DNA of 64,000 nt, taken from NCBI GenBank assembly GCA_013822725.1, contig PNKX01000004.1, positions 186,001 through 250,000 on the forward strand, read 5' to 3'. Every line of letters begins with the position of its first letter. The first letter of the stretch is position 1. The translations under genes and the position numbers were made by a program. The DNA is from Pirellula sp. (lineage in GTDB: Bacteria > Planctomycetota > Planctomycetia > Pirellulales > Lacipirellulaceae). Below, one piece after another: positions 34,301 through 41,639 of this stretch. The notes beneath the pieces are model-generated. The model was not told the origin of the DNA and did no database searches. It worked only from the letters and a program-made list of their open reading frames with translations.

Positions 34301-35461
34301 TCGGCCGCTGTCACGGTTGATCGCAACTATCGCCTTGGCGACGACGGCGCGGAAGGCGCCGCGAACGGCATTGCGGTCGGCTCAGGCAATGCCTTCGGTT
34401 CCACCTTCGACAGCGCCGGCTCGAGCGGCGCCGGAGACCTGCAAGATCTCAACGTCGAAGGGGGCCCGACGTACGTCAGCGTGAGCGATCGCCCCGGCGC
34501 CGGCAGCACCCGCGGCGCGTCGTTCGACGGCGTCGACGATTACCTCTGGACGCCGATCCATCTCGCGGTTCCGGGCGACGTTTGGGACAACACGACGCTG
34601 TTTCCAGTCACGCCGTTCCCCCACAACTACGAGGGGATTCGGGGCCAGCTGATGCAACTCTGGGTGAAGCCGAACAGCGCTCAGCAAAACGTCCGGCAGG
34701 AAATCATCAACAACACGGGCGAGCATGGCGTCGTCATCACGGAAGACAACAAGTGGGGACTTCTCTCCGACGCCGAGCCGGTGATCAACTCCGGCGTGGC
34801 GGTCGGCTTCAACCAATGGGCCCACGTGCAGATGCTCAGCGGCTTCAGCGATCGCGTCAACGGTCGCTCGAACGTCGGCGGCGTGCTGCTGGTGAACGGC
34901 GTCGCCTTGGCGGCGCGGAACGATGCGCTGGAGTTCAACGTCAGTCAACTCCTCACGATCGGCGGTTCCCGGCTGACGCAAGACTTGTCGATGAGTAACC
35001 CGTTCCGCGGCGTCATCGATGACGTGAAAGTCTCCGTCTGGGGGACGAGTTCCGGCGATGCGACTAACTACGGGACGCTCAACCTCGCCACTGACAACGA
35101 GTGGATCGCGACGCAACTCGCCGGGAAACCGCTGGCCGACGTCAATCTTGACGGCGTCGTCTCCGGGACTGGCGCCGGTCCGGCCGCGACAGACGACATT
35201 ACGAAGATGCTCCAAGGCTGGGGAACCAAGAAGCTGGTGAACGACGTCCAGTTCGGCGACTGGACCACTCGCCAACAGGGCGACCTGAACTTCGACGGCG
35301 AAGTCGATCTGCACGACGCCTTCCTCTTGCGGCGGGCGTTTAAGGGCGTGGGGCTCCAGCTGAACATGGAAGTCTTCGCTGCCGCCATTCCGGAACCGTC
35401 GTCGCTGGCCTTGGCGGCGATTGGCCTGTTGGCAGTCGTCCGACGGCGCAGCCGCAGTTAA
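31379..35461 (+). CDS. Tandem PEP-CTERM polyprotein: three signal-lectin-dockerin-PEP modules in one frame
   Basis: 1360 aa from ATG 31379 (GAGGA 9 bases upstream). Module 1 (1-475): signal peptide, lectin-like domain (FSYDSSLGTLPTAQGWGAFE), dockerin-like loops (DLDFDGDFDVSDFQNKF), PEP at 447. Module 2 (476-955): signal-like segment ending GEAQA, LamG fold (LIAHWKFDETAGATT), dockerin loops (DANGIVDGADLLSWQRNF, DANGDGNVNAADLAVW), PEP at 930. Module 3 (956-1360): signal-like segment ending TASA, LamG-like domain, dockerin loops, final PEP at 1338 and RRRSRS. Between residues 447 and 495 no ATG, GTG or TTG codon occurs in frame, so module 2 cannot start alone there. Module 1 is paralogous to the gene at 37241. 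Likely surface lectins that bind sialoglycans. Confidence 0.85.
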   Translation: MTYSSKTLAAFAAATLISLGTPRPATAEVVFSYDSSLGTLPTAQGWGAFEIDSTGALTVANTAGTAAANANAVIENVAGTPTLHLRDTLSDTGFDLPSFLYAWTTQQQETLLQKGVKFTMVWQGLTSGASNGNVRFGFNNTQFEAQNTNILPDRTIEVTNLSSTLAPLDGQFHTLNIYGRKVGSEFIFTSSVDGAAEVSRSIIVNPAPAQLESAVYFGGNSSASLGSDFLVRTITMETLPLTATVDRNAGPRGTLKLVNNGAPLNIVGYSVASSGGALDPTTWTSITDTYDSNNNQSVDPNDQWAKLSGNTVRDNLAEFEPDGDGANFATGQTINLGNAWIQSPTEDLAVELLLSDGTVLPVHVGYYGNERFEFGDLDFDGDFDVSDFQNKFRPGFGANTTPKSTAERYQAGDFNDDGTVDEFDFLLLNNAYLAANPGAAPLSMAIPEPASIGLLALAASALACGRRLGSRTKRAATAAAATAILASGLGEAQAADLIAHWKFDETAGATTAVDAVGGVHNATKAGNVNSGAAGIIGNAWQFGGATADHLSVATAPSNDALLTLGENFSISGWVKTSANALGTMFSISDNSVANEEVMFRAISDQGPAGLASGYADFSGRPGVGTGEALTSSKVNTGAWRFLTYAQNTSGWSLYVDGVMEDSGVAADGLASAAGIDANITTIGAHNRMGTTTPGYLWALNGAIDDLAVWNGRLTDGEVQNRYLAGLNGIDAATPFTATLSLKVNETTGAVSLVNSSGLGFDVDLYRIRSAGNSLAPAQWVSLDDANFDASVWSELSATVGKVSEGAFGESTLLANGMSDVSLGTLYNKTLNAKDLILEYHVAGTPATVLFTGAVSYVTGGAAGADFDANGIVDGADLLSWQRNFGVNNGSATKAQGDANGDGNVNAADLAVWKTQFGTPGTAEAALAAVPEPTAFALVGCMAAAIFAVVRSRRFALVRVAATAAVTMSVVASTASAAVTVDRNYRLGDDGAEGAANGIAVGSGNAFGSTFDSAGSSGAGDLQDLNVEGGPTYVSVSDRPGAGSTRGASFDGVDDYLWTPIHLAVPGDVWDNTTLFPVTPFPHNYEGIRGQLMQLWVKPNSAQQNVRQEIINNTGEHGVVITEDNKWGLLSDAEPVINSGVAVGFNQWAHVQMLSGFSDRVNGRSNVGGVLLVNGVALAARNDALEFNVSQLLTIGGSRLTQDLSMSNPFRGVIDDVKVSVWGTSSGDATNYGTLNLATDNEWIATQLAGKPLADVNLDGVVSGTGAGPAATDDITKMLQGWGTKKLVNDVQFGDWTTRQQGDLNFDGEVDLHDAFLLRRAFKGVGLQLNMEVFAAAIPEPSSLALAAIGLLAVVRRRSRS

Positions 35462-35542
35462 ATCACGTTAGTTCATCAACTCACCGTTAATTCGATCTCG
35501 CGTCGCACGGTCGCCCAAGTTTTCGACATGAAGAGGTCACTC

Positions 35543-36664
35543 ATGTTCTTCCCTCAAAATCGCAACCGCCGCGGTCAGCAGACGTTGACTGGCTTCACGC
35601 TGGTTGAACTGCTCGTCGTGATCGCCATCATCGGGGTGTTGGTCGCGTTGCTCCTCCCCGCCGTGCAAGCGGCGCGAGAAGCCGCGCGGCGATCGACTTG
35701 CCAGAGCAATTTCAAGCAAGTCGGCGTAGCGCTGCAAAACTACCACAGCGCATTCGGTGCATTTCCGGACGGAACGAGGTACACGACTACCGATACAGCC
35801 GGCGTTTACAACTTCAAGCCAACGAAGAACATTCCGTCTGGGGCCAATGCCAATAGCTATCCTGGCATGGGTTGGGGGGCGTACATCCTCCCCTACATGG
35901 AACAGCAGCAAATTTTCAGCATGATCGACTTCAATCATGCGCAGGGAAACTTCGCGCCCCGATCGTGGGAAGCGGCCGGAATGATTGTGCCGACTTTCAT
36001 TTGCCCCAGTGAGCGGAATCAAGAAGCCTGGATCGACTGCTGCACTGACAAGGATCACTCCGGAGTTCCGACTTGGGACTGGCGCATGACGAACATGGCG
36101 GGCGTGGCCGACAGTCGGAAGGCGTACAGTCGGAAGCCGGCCGGGCGAGATGATGATGCCAACCATCCGTTCGTCCCGACTCCGTACGGCAAGGGCATTC
36201 TGTTCAACTTTAGCGCCGTCGAAGCGCGTCATGTGACGGACGGACTCAGCAACACCTTTATTGTCGGCGAAATGGTTTCCGCTGAAGGAATCGACGCCGC
36301 TGGTCAAAAAGTGTGGGTGGCTCACGGTTGGATCACGCGAAACGTCGCCGACCTCGGACAAGGAGTGAATGGGCCGCAATCGGTTCCAGGAGGTCGAGAC
36401 GATCAACTTGACCCGTTCGACGGAGACGGCGGCAATCGCCATGACGAGTTCCATCGCGAGCACGGCTTCGCCAGCTGGCATCCAGGGGGAGCTCATATGG
36501 CTTTCGCCGACGGCAGCGTGCAGTTCTTTGGCGAAGACACTGACGCTCTCGTTTTGTGGGCCCATGCGACGCGCGCCGATGATGACATTGTCAGCGGCGG
36601 CTCCGCTAGCGGCGTCGTTACCGGCAACGATGGCGTCGGCGGCGGCACGCCTCCGCCTCGGTAG
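35543..36664 (+). CDS. DUF1559 pseudopilin-like protein
   Basis: 373 aa from ATG 35543, with AGAGG 7 bases upstream; an ATG at 35528 adds 5 residues but lacks a site. The N-terminus is a type IV prepilin-like signal (GFTLVELLVVIAIIGVLVAL, with the G/F cleavage and Glu5) followed by LPAVQAAREAARRSTCQSN, the classic DUF1559 start. The end carries the H-X9-DG motif (HPGGAHMAFADG). These proteins are highly expanded in planctomycetes and are exported, but the role is unclear. It sits within the exported sialic-acid gene set. Confidence 0.92.
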   Translation: MFFPQNRNRRGQQTLTGFTLVELLVVIAIIGVLVALLLPAVQAAREAARRSTCQSNFKQVGVALQNYHSAFGAFPDGTRYTTTDTAGVYNFKPTKNIPSGANANSYPGMGWGAYILPYMEQQQIFSMIDFNHAQGNFAPRSWEAAGMIVPTFICPSERNQEAWIDCCTDKDHSGVPTWDWRMTNMAGVADSRKAYSRKPAGRDDDANHPFVPTPYGKGILFNFSAVEARHVTDGLSNTFIVGEMVSAEGIDAAGQKVWVAHGWITRNVADLGQGVNGPQSVPGGRDDQLDPFDGDGGNRHDEFHREHGFASWHPGGAHMAFADGSVQFFGEDTDALVLWAHATRADDDIVSGGSASGVVTGNDGVGGGTPPPR

Positions 36665-36717
36665 GTCACAAACAAACGTCGCTCTATTTTCCTTGTCTTC
36701 ATTCCTTGAAATCTCCC

Positions 36718-37170
36718 ATGCTCCCTTCCATCAATCAGATTCATCAACGCCTCAGCCGCTCACTGCTTGTCAGTTCGCTCGCACTGATCTGCGCAGTTGG
36801 ATGCGGAAAGCCCACGGGGTTAGAAAAGGTCGTCGTTAGCGGCACGGTAACGCTCGACGGCCAGCTAATTCCGAATGGCGAAATCCGCTTCATCCCGGCG
36901 CCCGGCACCCCAGGACCGGTTTCGGGCGGACCGATCAAAGACGGCGCTTACATGGCGAAGGGCAAGGGCGGCGTCCCCCTCGGCGAACATTTAGTCGAAA
37001 TCAAGGCCTATCGCGCGATGGCGAAAGGCACGGGGCAGTCGGCTTCGGCTGATCCCGAAGGGGGCGCTGCCGAGCAGTATCTCGACAAGCGCTATAACGA
37101 ACAAACGACGCTGAAGGCGACCATCGCCGCCGATACCGAAACGCAAGACTTTCAGCTCACGAGTAAATGA
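36718..37170 (+). CDS. Lipoprotein with carboxypeptidase-regulatory-like domain
   Basis: 150 aa from ATG 36718. A signal peptide with a lipobox (LALICAVGC, Cys near residue 26) predicts lipid anchoring. The rest is a small beta-sandwich type domain (VVVSGTVTLDGQLIPNGEIR, FIPAPGTPGPVSGGPIKDGA), common in planctomycetes after DUF1559 genes. The pair with the upstream gene (53-base gap) is typical and suggests joint function in the envelope. No enzyme role is expected. Confidence 0.85.
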   Translation: MLPSINQIHQRLSRSLLVSSLALICAVGCGKPTGLEKVVVSGTVTLDGQLIPNGEIRFIPAPGTPGPVSGGPIKDGAYMAKGKGGVPLGEHLVEIKAYRAMAKGTGQSASADPEGGAAEQYLDKRYNEQTTLKATIAADTETQDFQLTSK

Positions 37171-37240
37171 CCGCGCTCCTCGGGAGCGCATTGATCTAAC
37201 TTCGCAGCACTTTTCTTTTCTACGCAGCAGTGAGGGACTA

Positions 37241-38044
37241 ATGATGAACACCTATGTGCGACGCCTTCTTCTCGCGGCAGCCTGCGCGCTGCTGGTGAGC
37301 GCCATCACGGCGCACTCCGCCTCAGCGGCCATTCTCTTCTCCTACGACTCGACGACGGGGCAGCTTCCCACCGATCAAGGGTGGCAAGCCTACGAGATCG
37401 ACCTTGATGGTCCGCTAACGGCGGCCAATATCGCCGGCACAACCGCGGCGAACGCCAACGCGGCTATGGAGTCACTCGTTGGCGGCTCGGCGCTCCACCT
37501 GCGTGACACGCTCACAGACGCGGCGTTCGACTTGCCGAATTACTACTACGCTTGGACGCCGGCTCAGCAGCAGGCGCTGGTGGCGAACGGACTGAAGTTC
37601 ACGATGGTTTGGCAGGGGCTCGCGACGACCGGTTCGGGTAAAGGGAACGTCCGTTTCGGGTTCAACGGCACCGAGTTCGAAACCCAAGCGGCCAACATCG
37701 GCGCGGATCAGGCGATCGAAGTCCTCGGCTTTAGTTCGACGCTGGCGCCGATCGACGGCGCCTTTCATACGCTGGTCGTCACTGGCCAGATGAACGCGGG
37801 GAACTTCGAACTTTCGTACAAAGTCGACGGCGGAGCCAGCGTGCCGCTGTCGATCATTGCCAATCCGTCGCCCGCACAAATTGAAGGGAGCCTCTACTTC
37901 GGGGCGCAATCGAGCGCCAATCGAGGCACTGATCTGTATGTTCGTTCGGTGGTCGTCGAGACGTTGAACGTCCCCGAACCGACCGCAGCGTCGCTGCTTG
38001 CCGTCGGCCTGCTGGCATTCGCCTGGAAACGGAAACAAGGTTAG
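37241..38044 (+). CDS. Lectin-like PEP-CTERM protein, paralog of polyprotein module 1
   Basis: 267 aa, with AGGG just before the double ATG. Signal peptide (LLLAAACALLVSAITAHSAS), then a lectin/concanavalin-like domain beginning ILFSYDSTTGQLPTDQGW and including LKFTMVWQGLATTGSGKGNV. It ends in VPEPTAASLLAVGLLAFAWK plus RKQG, a clear PEP-CTERM signal. It aligns along its length with module 1 of the 1360-aa protein (shared LHLRDTL, NVRFGF, STLAP and similar words) but has no dockerin. It starts an apparent operon with the next two genes (5-base gap). Probably a surface sugar-binding protein. Confidence 0.85.
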   Translation: MMNTYVRRLLLAAACALLVSAITAHSASAAILFSYDSTTGQLPTDQGWQAYEIDLDGPLTAANIAGTTAANANAAMESLVGGSALHLRDTLTDAAFDLPNYYYAWTPAQQQALVANGLKFTMVWQGLATTGSGKGNVRFGFNGTEFETQAANIGADQAIEVLGFSSTLAPIDGAFHTLVVTGQMNAGNFELSYKVDGGASVPLSIIANPSPAQIEGSLYFGAQSSANRGTDLYVRSVVVETLNVPEPTAASLLAVGLLAFAWKRKQG

Positions 38045-38049
38045 AGCGC

Positions 38050-39012
38050 ATGCAGCCGATTAGCACTGCCAACGACGTCAACGGCCTGTGGGCGGCGATC
38101 CCCCTGCCCTGGGACGCCGCCGGCCGCCTCGACGAAGCGATGTTTGGCCGCAACGTCGATCGGCTCGCGGCGGCCCACGTCGACGGCATTTACACGACCG
38201 ACGCTGACGGCGAGTTTTATGCGTTGGAACTCGAGGAGTTTCGCTCCATCGTCACGTGCTTCGCGCGGGCGATGGAGCGCGTCGACTGCCGCGCGCAAGT
38301 CGGCGTCACATGGACGAACACGCAGGGGATCATCGATCGGATGCGGGTCTGTCTCGACCTCGGCGTCAATACGTTCCACATTTGTTACCCCTATTTCATG
38401 CCGCTGAACGCCGGCGACGTACGGCGGTTTTGGAACGAACTTGCCGAGGGGGCTCCGGCCGCGCGCTGGATCCACTACAACACGCCGCGCGGGCACGTGC
38501 GGATGCTTGGCGCTGAATATCGCGCGCTGGCGGCCGAGTATCCGGAGCAATTCATCGGTACGAAGCTCGGCACTCAGAATTTTCTAGAACTCTCCGACAT
38601 CATTGGCGCGACGCCACAGCTGTCGCACATACTCACCGACTTCACCGTCGTGCCGGGGATGCTGCTGGGCGGCCGCGGCACGTACAGCTTTTGGGTGAAT
38701 TCGCTGCCCGCATGGCAACGGCGGCTGGTCGACCTCTGTCAGCGCCGGGAGTGGGACGCGGCGATGGCGATGCAGCGGAAGTTCAACCTTTGGGAAACGT
38801 CCTGCGTCGAACCGTATGTTCGCCGCGGCTACCTGCATGGCATCATTGGGAAGGCCCGCGGGGCGGCGAGCGGCTTTTTGGAAGATGACGGTCGGACGCG
38901 CTCGCCGTATCAGCCACTGCCTGCCGGGGACGTCGAGCGGCTGGCCGCCGACTTTCGCGACTGGTGGGCGGATGAACTCGCCGCCGAGCGTTTCTCCGCC
39001 AATCGCTCATGA
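38050..39012 (+). CDS. Second DHDPS/NanA-family aldolase
   Basis: 320 aa. It is a class I aldolase of the DHDPS/NAL superfamily: the tyrosine lies in WIHYNTPRG and the Schiff-base lysine in FIGTKLGTQNF. The usual GTTGE loop is altered to TTDADGEFYALEL, so the substrate probably differs from pyruvate aldol pairs of NanA or DapA. It is translationally coupled to the following sialidase (ATGA overlap) and 5 bases after the lectin gene. It may act on a modified sialic acid or related keto-sugar; that is inference. Confidence 0.85.
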   Translation: MQPISTANDVNGLWAAIPLPWDAAGRLDEAMFGRNVDRLAAAHVDGIYTTDADGEFYALELEEFRSIVTCFARAMERVDCRAQVGVTWTNTQGIIDRMRVCLDLGVNTFHICYPYFMPLNAGDVRRFWNELAEGAPAARWIHYNTPRGHVRMLGAEYRALAAEYPEQFIGTKLGTQNFLELSDIIGATPQLSHILTDFTVVPGMLLGGRGTYSFWVNSLPAWQRRLVDLCQRREWDAAMAMQRKFNLWETSCVEPYVRRGYLHGIIGKARGAASGFLEDDGRTRSPYQPLPAGDVERLAADFRDWWADELAAERFSANRS

Positions 39013-40280
39013 CTAGACTTATGATGGGACTCACAACCATGCATCGGCGCTACATTCAATCGATCGCGGCACCGGCTGCCATGATTGGCACGCTCTTCCT
39101 TTGTTTGACGTCTTCGCCGCTACGCGCGGCCGAGGCGAAAAATCCTGCGGCGGCCGGCAGCGAACCCTACTTTCACTCGCAGCCGCTGTTTGAAGCGGGC
39201 CGCGACGACTATCGGTGCTACCGCATTCCGGCGATCGCGGTGGCGCCCAAAGGCGCCATCCTGGCCGCGGCCGCCGGTCGTTACAACGGGCACGGCGATT
39301 GGTCGAACACCGACCTCATGCTCCGCCGCAGCGCCGATGGCGGCGAGACGTGGGACGACCAGCAAGTGCTGGTGAACGACGGCGTCAACACGGTCGACAA
39401 TCCGTGCTTCATCGTCGACGCCAAGCGGGGCGAAGTTCACTTGATGTATCAGATCGGCTACGCGCGAGCGTATGTGAAGACGAGCCGCGACGATGGCGTC
39501 ACCTGGTCGCCGCCGCAGGAAGTGACCGCCGCGTTCGATGAGTTCCGCACGCGCGACGGCTATGCGTGGCAGGTGATCGCCATGGGACCAGGGCATGGCC
39601 TCACGCTGCGTTCTGGGCGGCTCGTCGTGCCGGTGTGGCTGGCGACTGAGAAGAAGCATCGCCCGTCGATCTCGACGACGGTGTACAGCGACGATCAGGG
39701 AAAGACTTGGCACGCCGGCGACGTGATCGTCGAGACGACCGAGGAGACGCCGAACCCGAGCGAGACCGAACTGGTCGAACTCTCCGATGGCCGCGTCCTC
39801 GCCAACGTTCGCAATGAATCGAAGCGACATCGTAGGCTCTTCTCGATCAGCGCTGACGGCGCGACGGGGTGGAGCAAGCCAGAGTTTCAGGAGGCCCTCT
39901 ACGAACCAATCTGCATGGGCGGCAATGCGACCATCGCGGACGCCGACGGGCAGACGACCGCCCTGCTCTACTCCTATCCTAACAGTGGTCCCGGAACGGG
40001 CCCGACTGGCAAAGAGGGTGCGCGCGAGCGGCGCAACCTCACCGTTCGCGTGAGCGACGACGACGGTAAGACGTGGCCCGTTTCGCAGGTGGTTGACGCC
40101 GGGCCTAGCGGCTACTCCGACATGGCCGTCGACCTCGACGGCACGATCTACCTGCTTTACGAAGCGAGGAGCCTCGAGCCTAAGGGTCCGTTTATTCCGG
40201 CGACGTTGACGCTGGCGCGATTCAATCGCGCTTGGTTAGAGGCCGGAAAACAGGGGGCGGATGCTGCCGCCGCTCAATAG
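39009..40280 (+). CDS. Exo-alpha-sialidase
   Basis: 423 aa with the ATG overlapping the previous stop. The signal peptide lies in the first about 40 residues (MIGTLFLCLTSSPLRA). The catalytic propeller shows the arginine motif YRCYRIPAIAV and Asp boxes SADGGETW, SRDDGVTW, SDDQGKTW and SDDDGKTW. The motif ETELVELSDGRVLANVRNES and the Tyr/Glu region SGYSDMAVDLDGTIYLLYEA are also seen. It lacks dockerin and PEP-CTERM, unlike the first sialidase, so it probably stays periplasmic. It forms an operon with a lectin and an aldolase. Confidence 0.92.
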   Translation: MTRLMMGLTTMHRRYIQSIAAPAAMIGTLFLCLTSSPLRAAEAKNPAAAGSEPYFHSQPLFEAGRDDYRCYRIPAIAVAPKGAILAAAAGRYNGHGDWSNTDLMLRRSADGGETWDDQQVLVNDGVNTVDNPCFIVDAKRGEVHLMYQIGYARAYVKTSRDDGVTWSPPQEVTAAFDEFRTRDGYAWQVIAMGPGHGLTLRSGRLVVPVWLATEKKHRPSISTTVYSDDQGKTWHAGDVIVETTEETPNPSETELVELSDGRVLANVRNESKRHRRLFSISADGATGWSKPEFQEALYEPICMGGNATIADADGQTTALLYSYPNSGPGTGPTGKEGARERRNLTVRVSDDDGKTWPVSQVVDAGPSGYSDMAVDLDGTIYLLYEARSLEPKGPFIPATLTLARFNRAWLEAGKQGADAAAAQ

Positions 40281-40425
40281 CGTCTATAGCGTCCGTCACG
40301 GCACCTACGGTTCGGCGATGCTCGAATCAATTCAGGCGGGAATAGGCAACAGGTGCGGCGGCTGTTACTCTTGGCGATGAACCGCGTTGTCGCGGGGAAA
40401 CCAGCCCTGTAGAAGAGTACAGCCG

Positions 40426-40788
40426 ATGCCGCGACTCATTGCAATGCCGACGCGGATTCACGCCCACGGCGAGCCGCCGAAGGTGATCGAAGAATTTGTC
40501 GGCCGGGTCAATTCGCAAACCGCTGAATTAAGCGTCGCGCGGATGGTCAGCCCCGCCGGCTGGAGCGAACCGGGGCAGACGCCGGAGTTCGGTGAATATA
40601 CGCTGGTGCTGAGAGGCTCGCTGCGGGTCGAGACCCGCGGCGAGACCTTTGACGTCGCCGCCGGGCAGGCGATCATCACCGAACCGGGCGAATGGATCCG
40701 CTACAGCAGCCCCGGTTCGGAAGGCGCCGAGTACGTCGCCGTCTGTTTGCCGGCGTTCTCGCCTGCCACGGTTCACCGCGACGAGTAG
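40426..40788 (+). CDS. Cupin-domain protein
   Basis: 120 aa from ATG 40426; an upstream start at 40387 is less likely. A single cupin barrel is seen: FGEYTLVLRGSLRVETRGET and VAAGQAIITEPGEWIRYSS. The metal-binding histidines are largely absent (E in the first motif, G-E-W in the second), so enzymatic activity is doubtful. It lies 6 bases before a TauE-type transporter gene, so the two are probably cotranscribed. Substrate unknown. Confidence 0.8.
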   Translation: MPRLIAMPTRIHAHGEPPKVIEEFVGRVNSQTAELSVARMVSPAGWSEPGQTPEFGEYTLVLRGSLRVETRGETFDVAAGQAIITEPGEWIRYSSPGSEGAEYVAVCLPAFSPATVHRDE

Positions 40789-40794
40789 CCTCGC

Positions 40795-41586
40795 ATGTCG
40801 CCCGACCAACTTCCGTGGATCGCCGCCGGCATTCTGTTGATCGCGTTTCTCTACTCGTCGGTCGGACATGCCGGCGCGTCGGGATACATCGCGGTGATGA
40901 CGCTGTTCGGGTTGGCGCCGGCGGAAATCAAGCCGACGGCACTGGTGCTGAACATTCTCGTCGCGTCGATCGGCACGTGGCAGTTCTGGCGTGCGGGACA
41001 TTTTCGTTGGGAGTTGTTCTGGCCGTTCGCGATCTTCTCCGTGCCGATGGCGTTCGCCGGCGGGTATCTCAATTTGCCGGCGCACTTGTTCAAGATAGCC
41101 GTAGGAATCGTGCTTCTCTTTTCGGCGGCGCGATTTCTTTACGATCCGAAAGACGCGACCGACGTGAAGGCGCCGTCGCGGGGCGTTTCGCTCGTGGTCG
41201 GCGGAGTCTTGGGGTTGCTCTCGGGGCTCACCGGCACGGGAGGCGGGATCTTTCTCACGCCGCTCATGATCGTCATGCGGTGGGCGACGACGAAAACGGC
41301 GGCCGCGACGTCGGTCGTGTTCATCCTGGTGAACTCGATCGCCGGGCTGCTCGGCAACGTCACGGCGACGCGGTCCATTCCGAGCTTTGCCTTCGTGCTG
41401 CTGATCGCCGCGCTCGTGGGGGGCAGCGTGGGATCCTACTTGGGGAGCCGGCGATTCTCGGCGCCGGCCATTAAGCGGCTGCTGGCGGCGGTGTTGATTA
41501 TTGCGGGACTGAAGCTGATTGGGCTGGAATTGCCTGGTTCGGGGAGCGTTCAACCCGCGGTTGAAACGACCAAGCGGGCGACGTAG
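40795..41586 (+). CDS. TauE/SafE-family anion exporter
   Basis: 263 aa with about 7-8 membrane helices. Both family halves are visible: SSVGHAGASGYIAVMTLFG at the N-terminus and GLTGTGGGIFLTPLMIVMRW in the middle, each with the glycine-rich and proline-bearing loops of the family. It should export or import small anions such as sulfite or organosulfonates. It is cotranscribed with the cupin gene and ends near a hairpin facing the convergent cobL gene. Confidence 0.88.
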   Translation: MSPDQLPWIAAGILLIAFLYSSVGHAGASGYIAVMTLFGLAPAEIKPTALVLNILVASIGTWQFWRAGHFRWELFWPFAIFSVPMAFAGGYLNLPAHLFKIAVGIVLLFSAARFLYDPKDATDVKAPSRGVSLVVGGVLGLLSGLTGTGGGIFLTPLMIVMRWATTKTAAATSVVFILVNSIAGLLGNVTATRSIPSFAFVLLIAALVGGSVGSYLGSRRFSAPAIKRLLAAVLIIAGLKLIGLELPGSGSVQPAVETTKRAT

Positions 41587-41600
41587 CGTTGAACATAATA

Positions 41601-41621
41601 CCGGAGGCATAAAGCCTCCGG
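41601..41621. terminator. Hairpin between convergent genes
   Basis: A perfect 8-bp stem CCGGAGGC/GCCTCCGG with loop ATAAA lies between the TauE and cobL stops. It has no T-run, so it may be a dispersed repeat with terminator function. Confidence 0.5.
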
Positions 41622-41639
41622 CTCGCTCGCGGGTAACTT

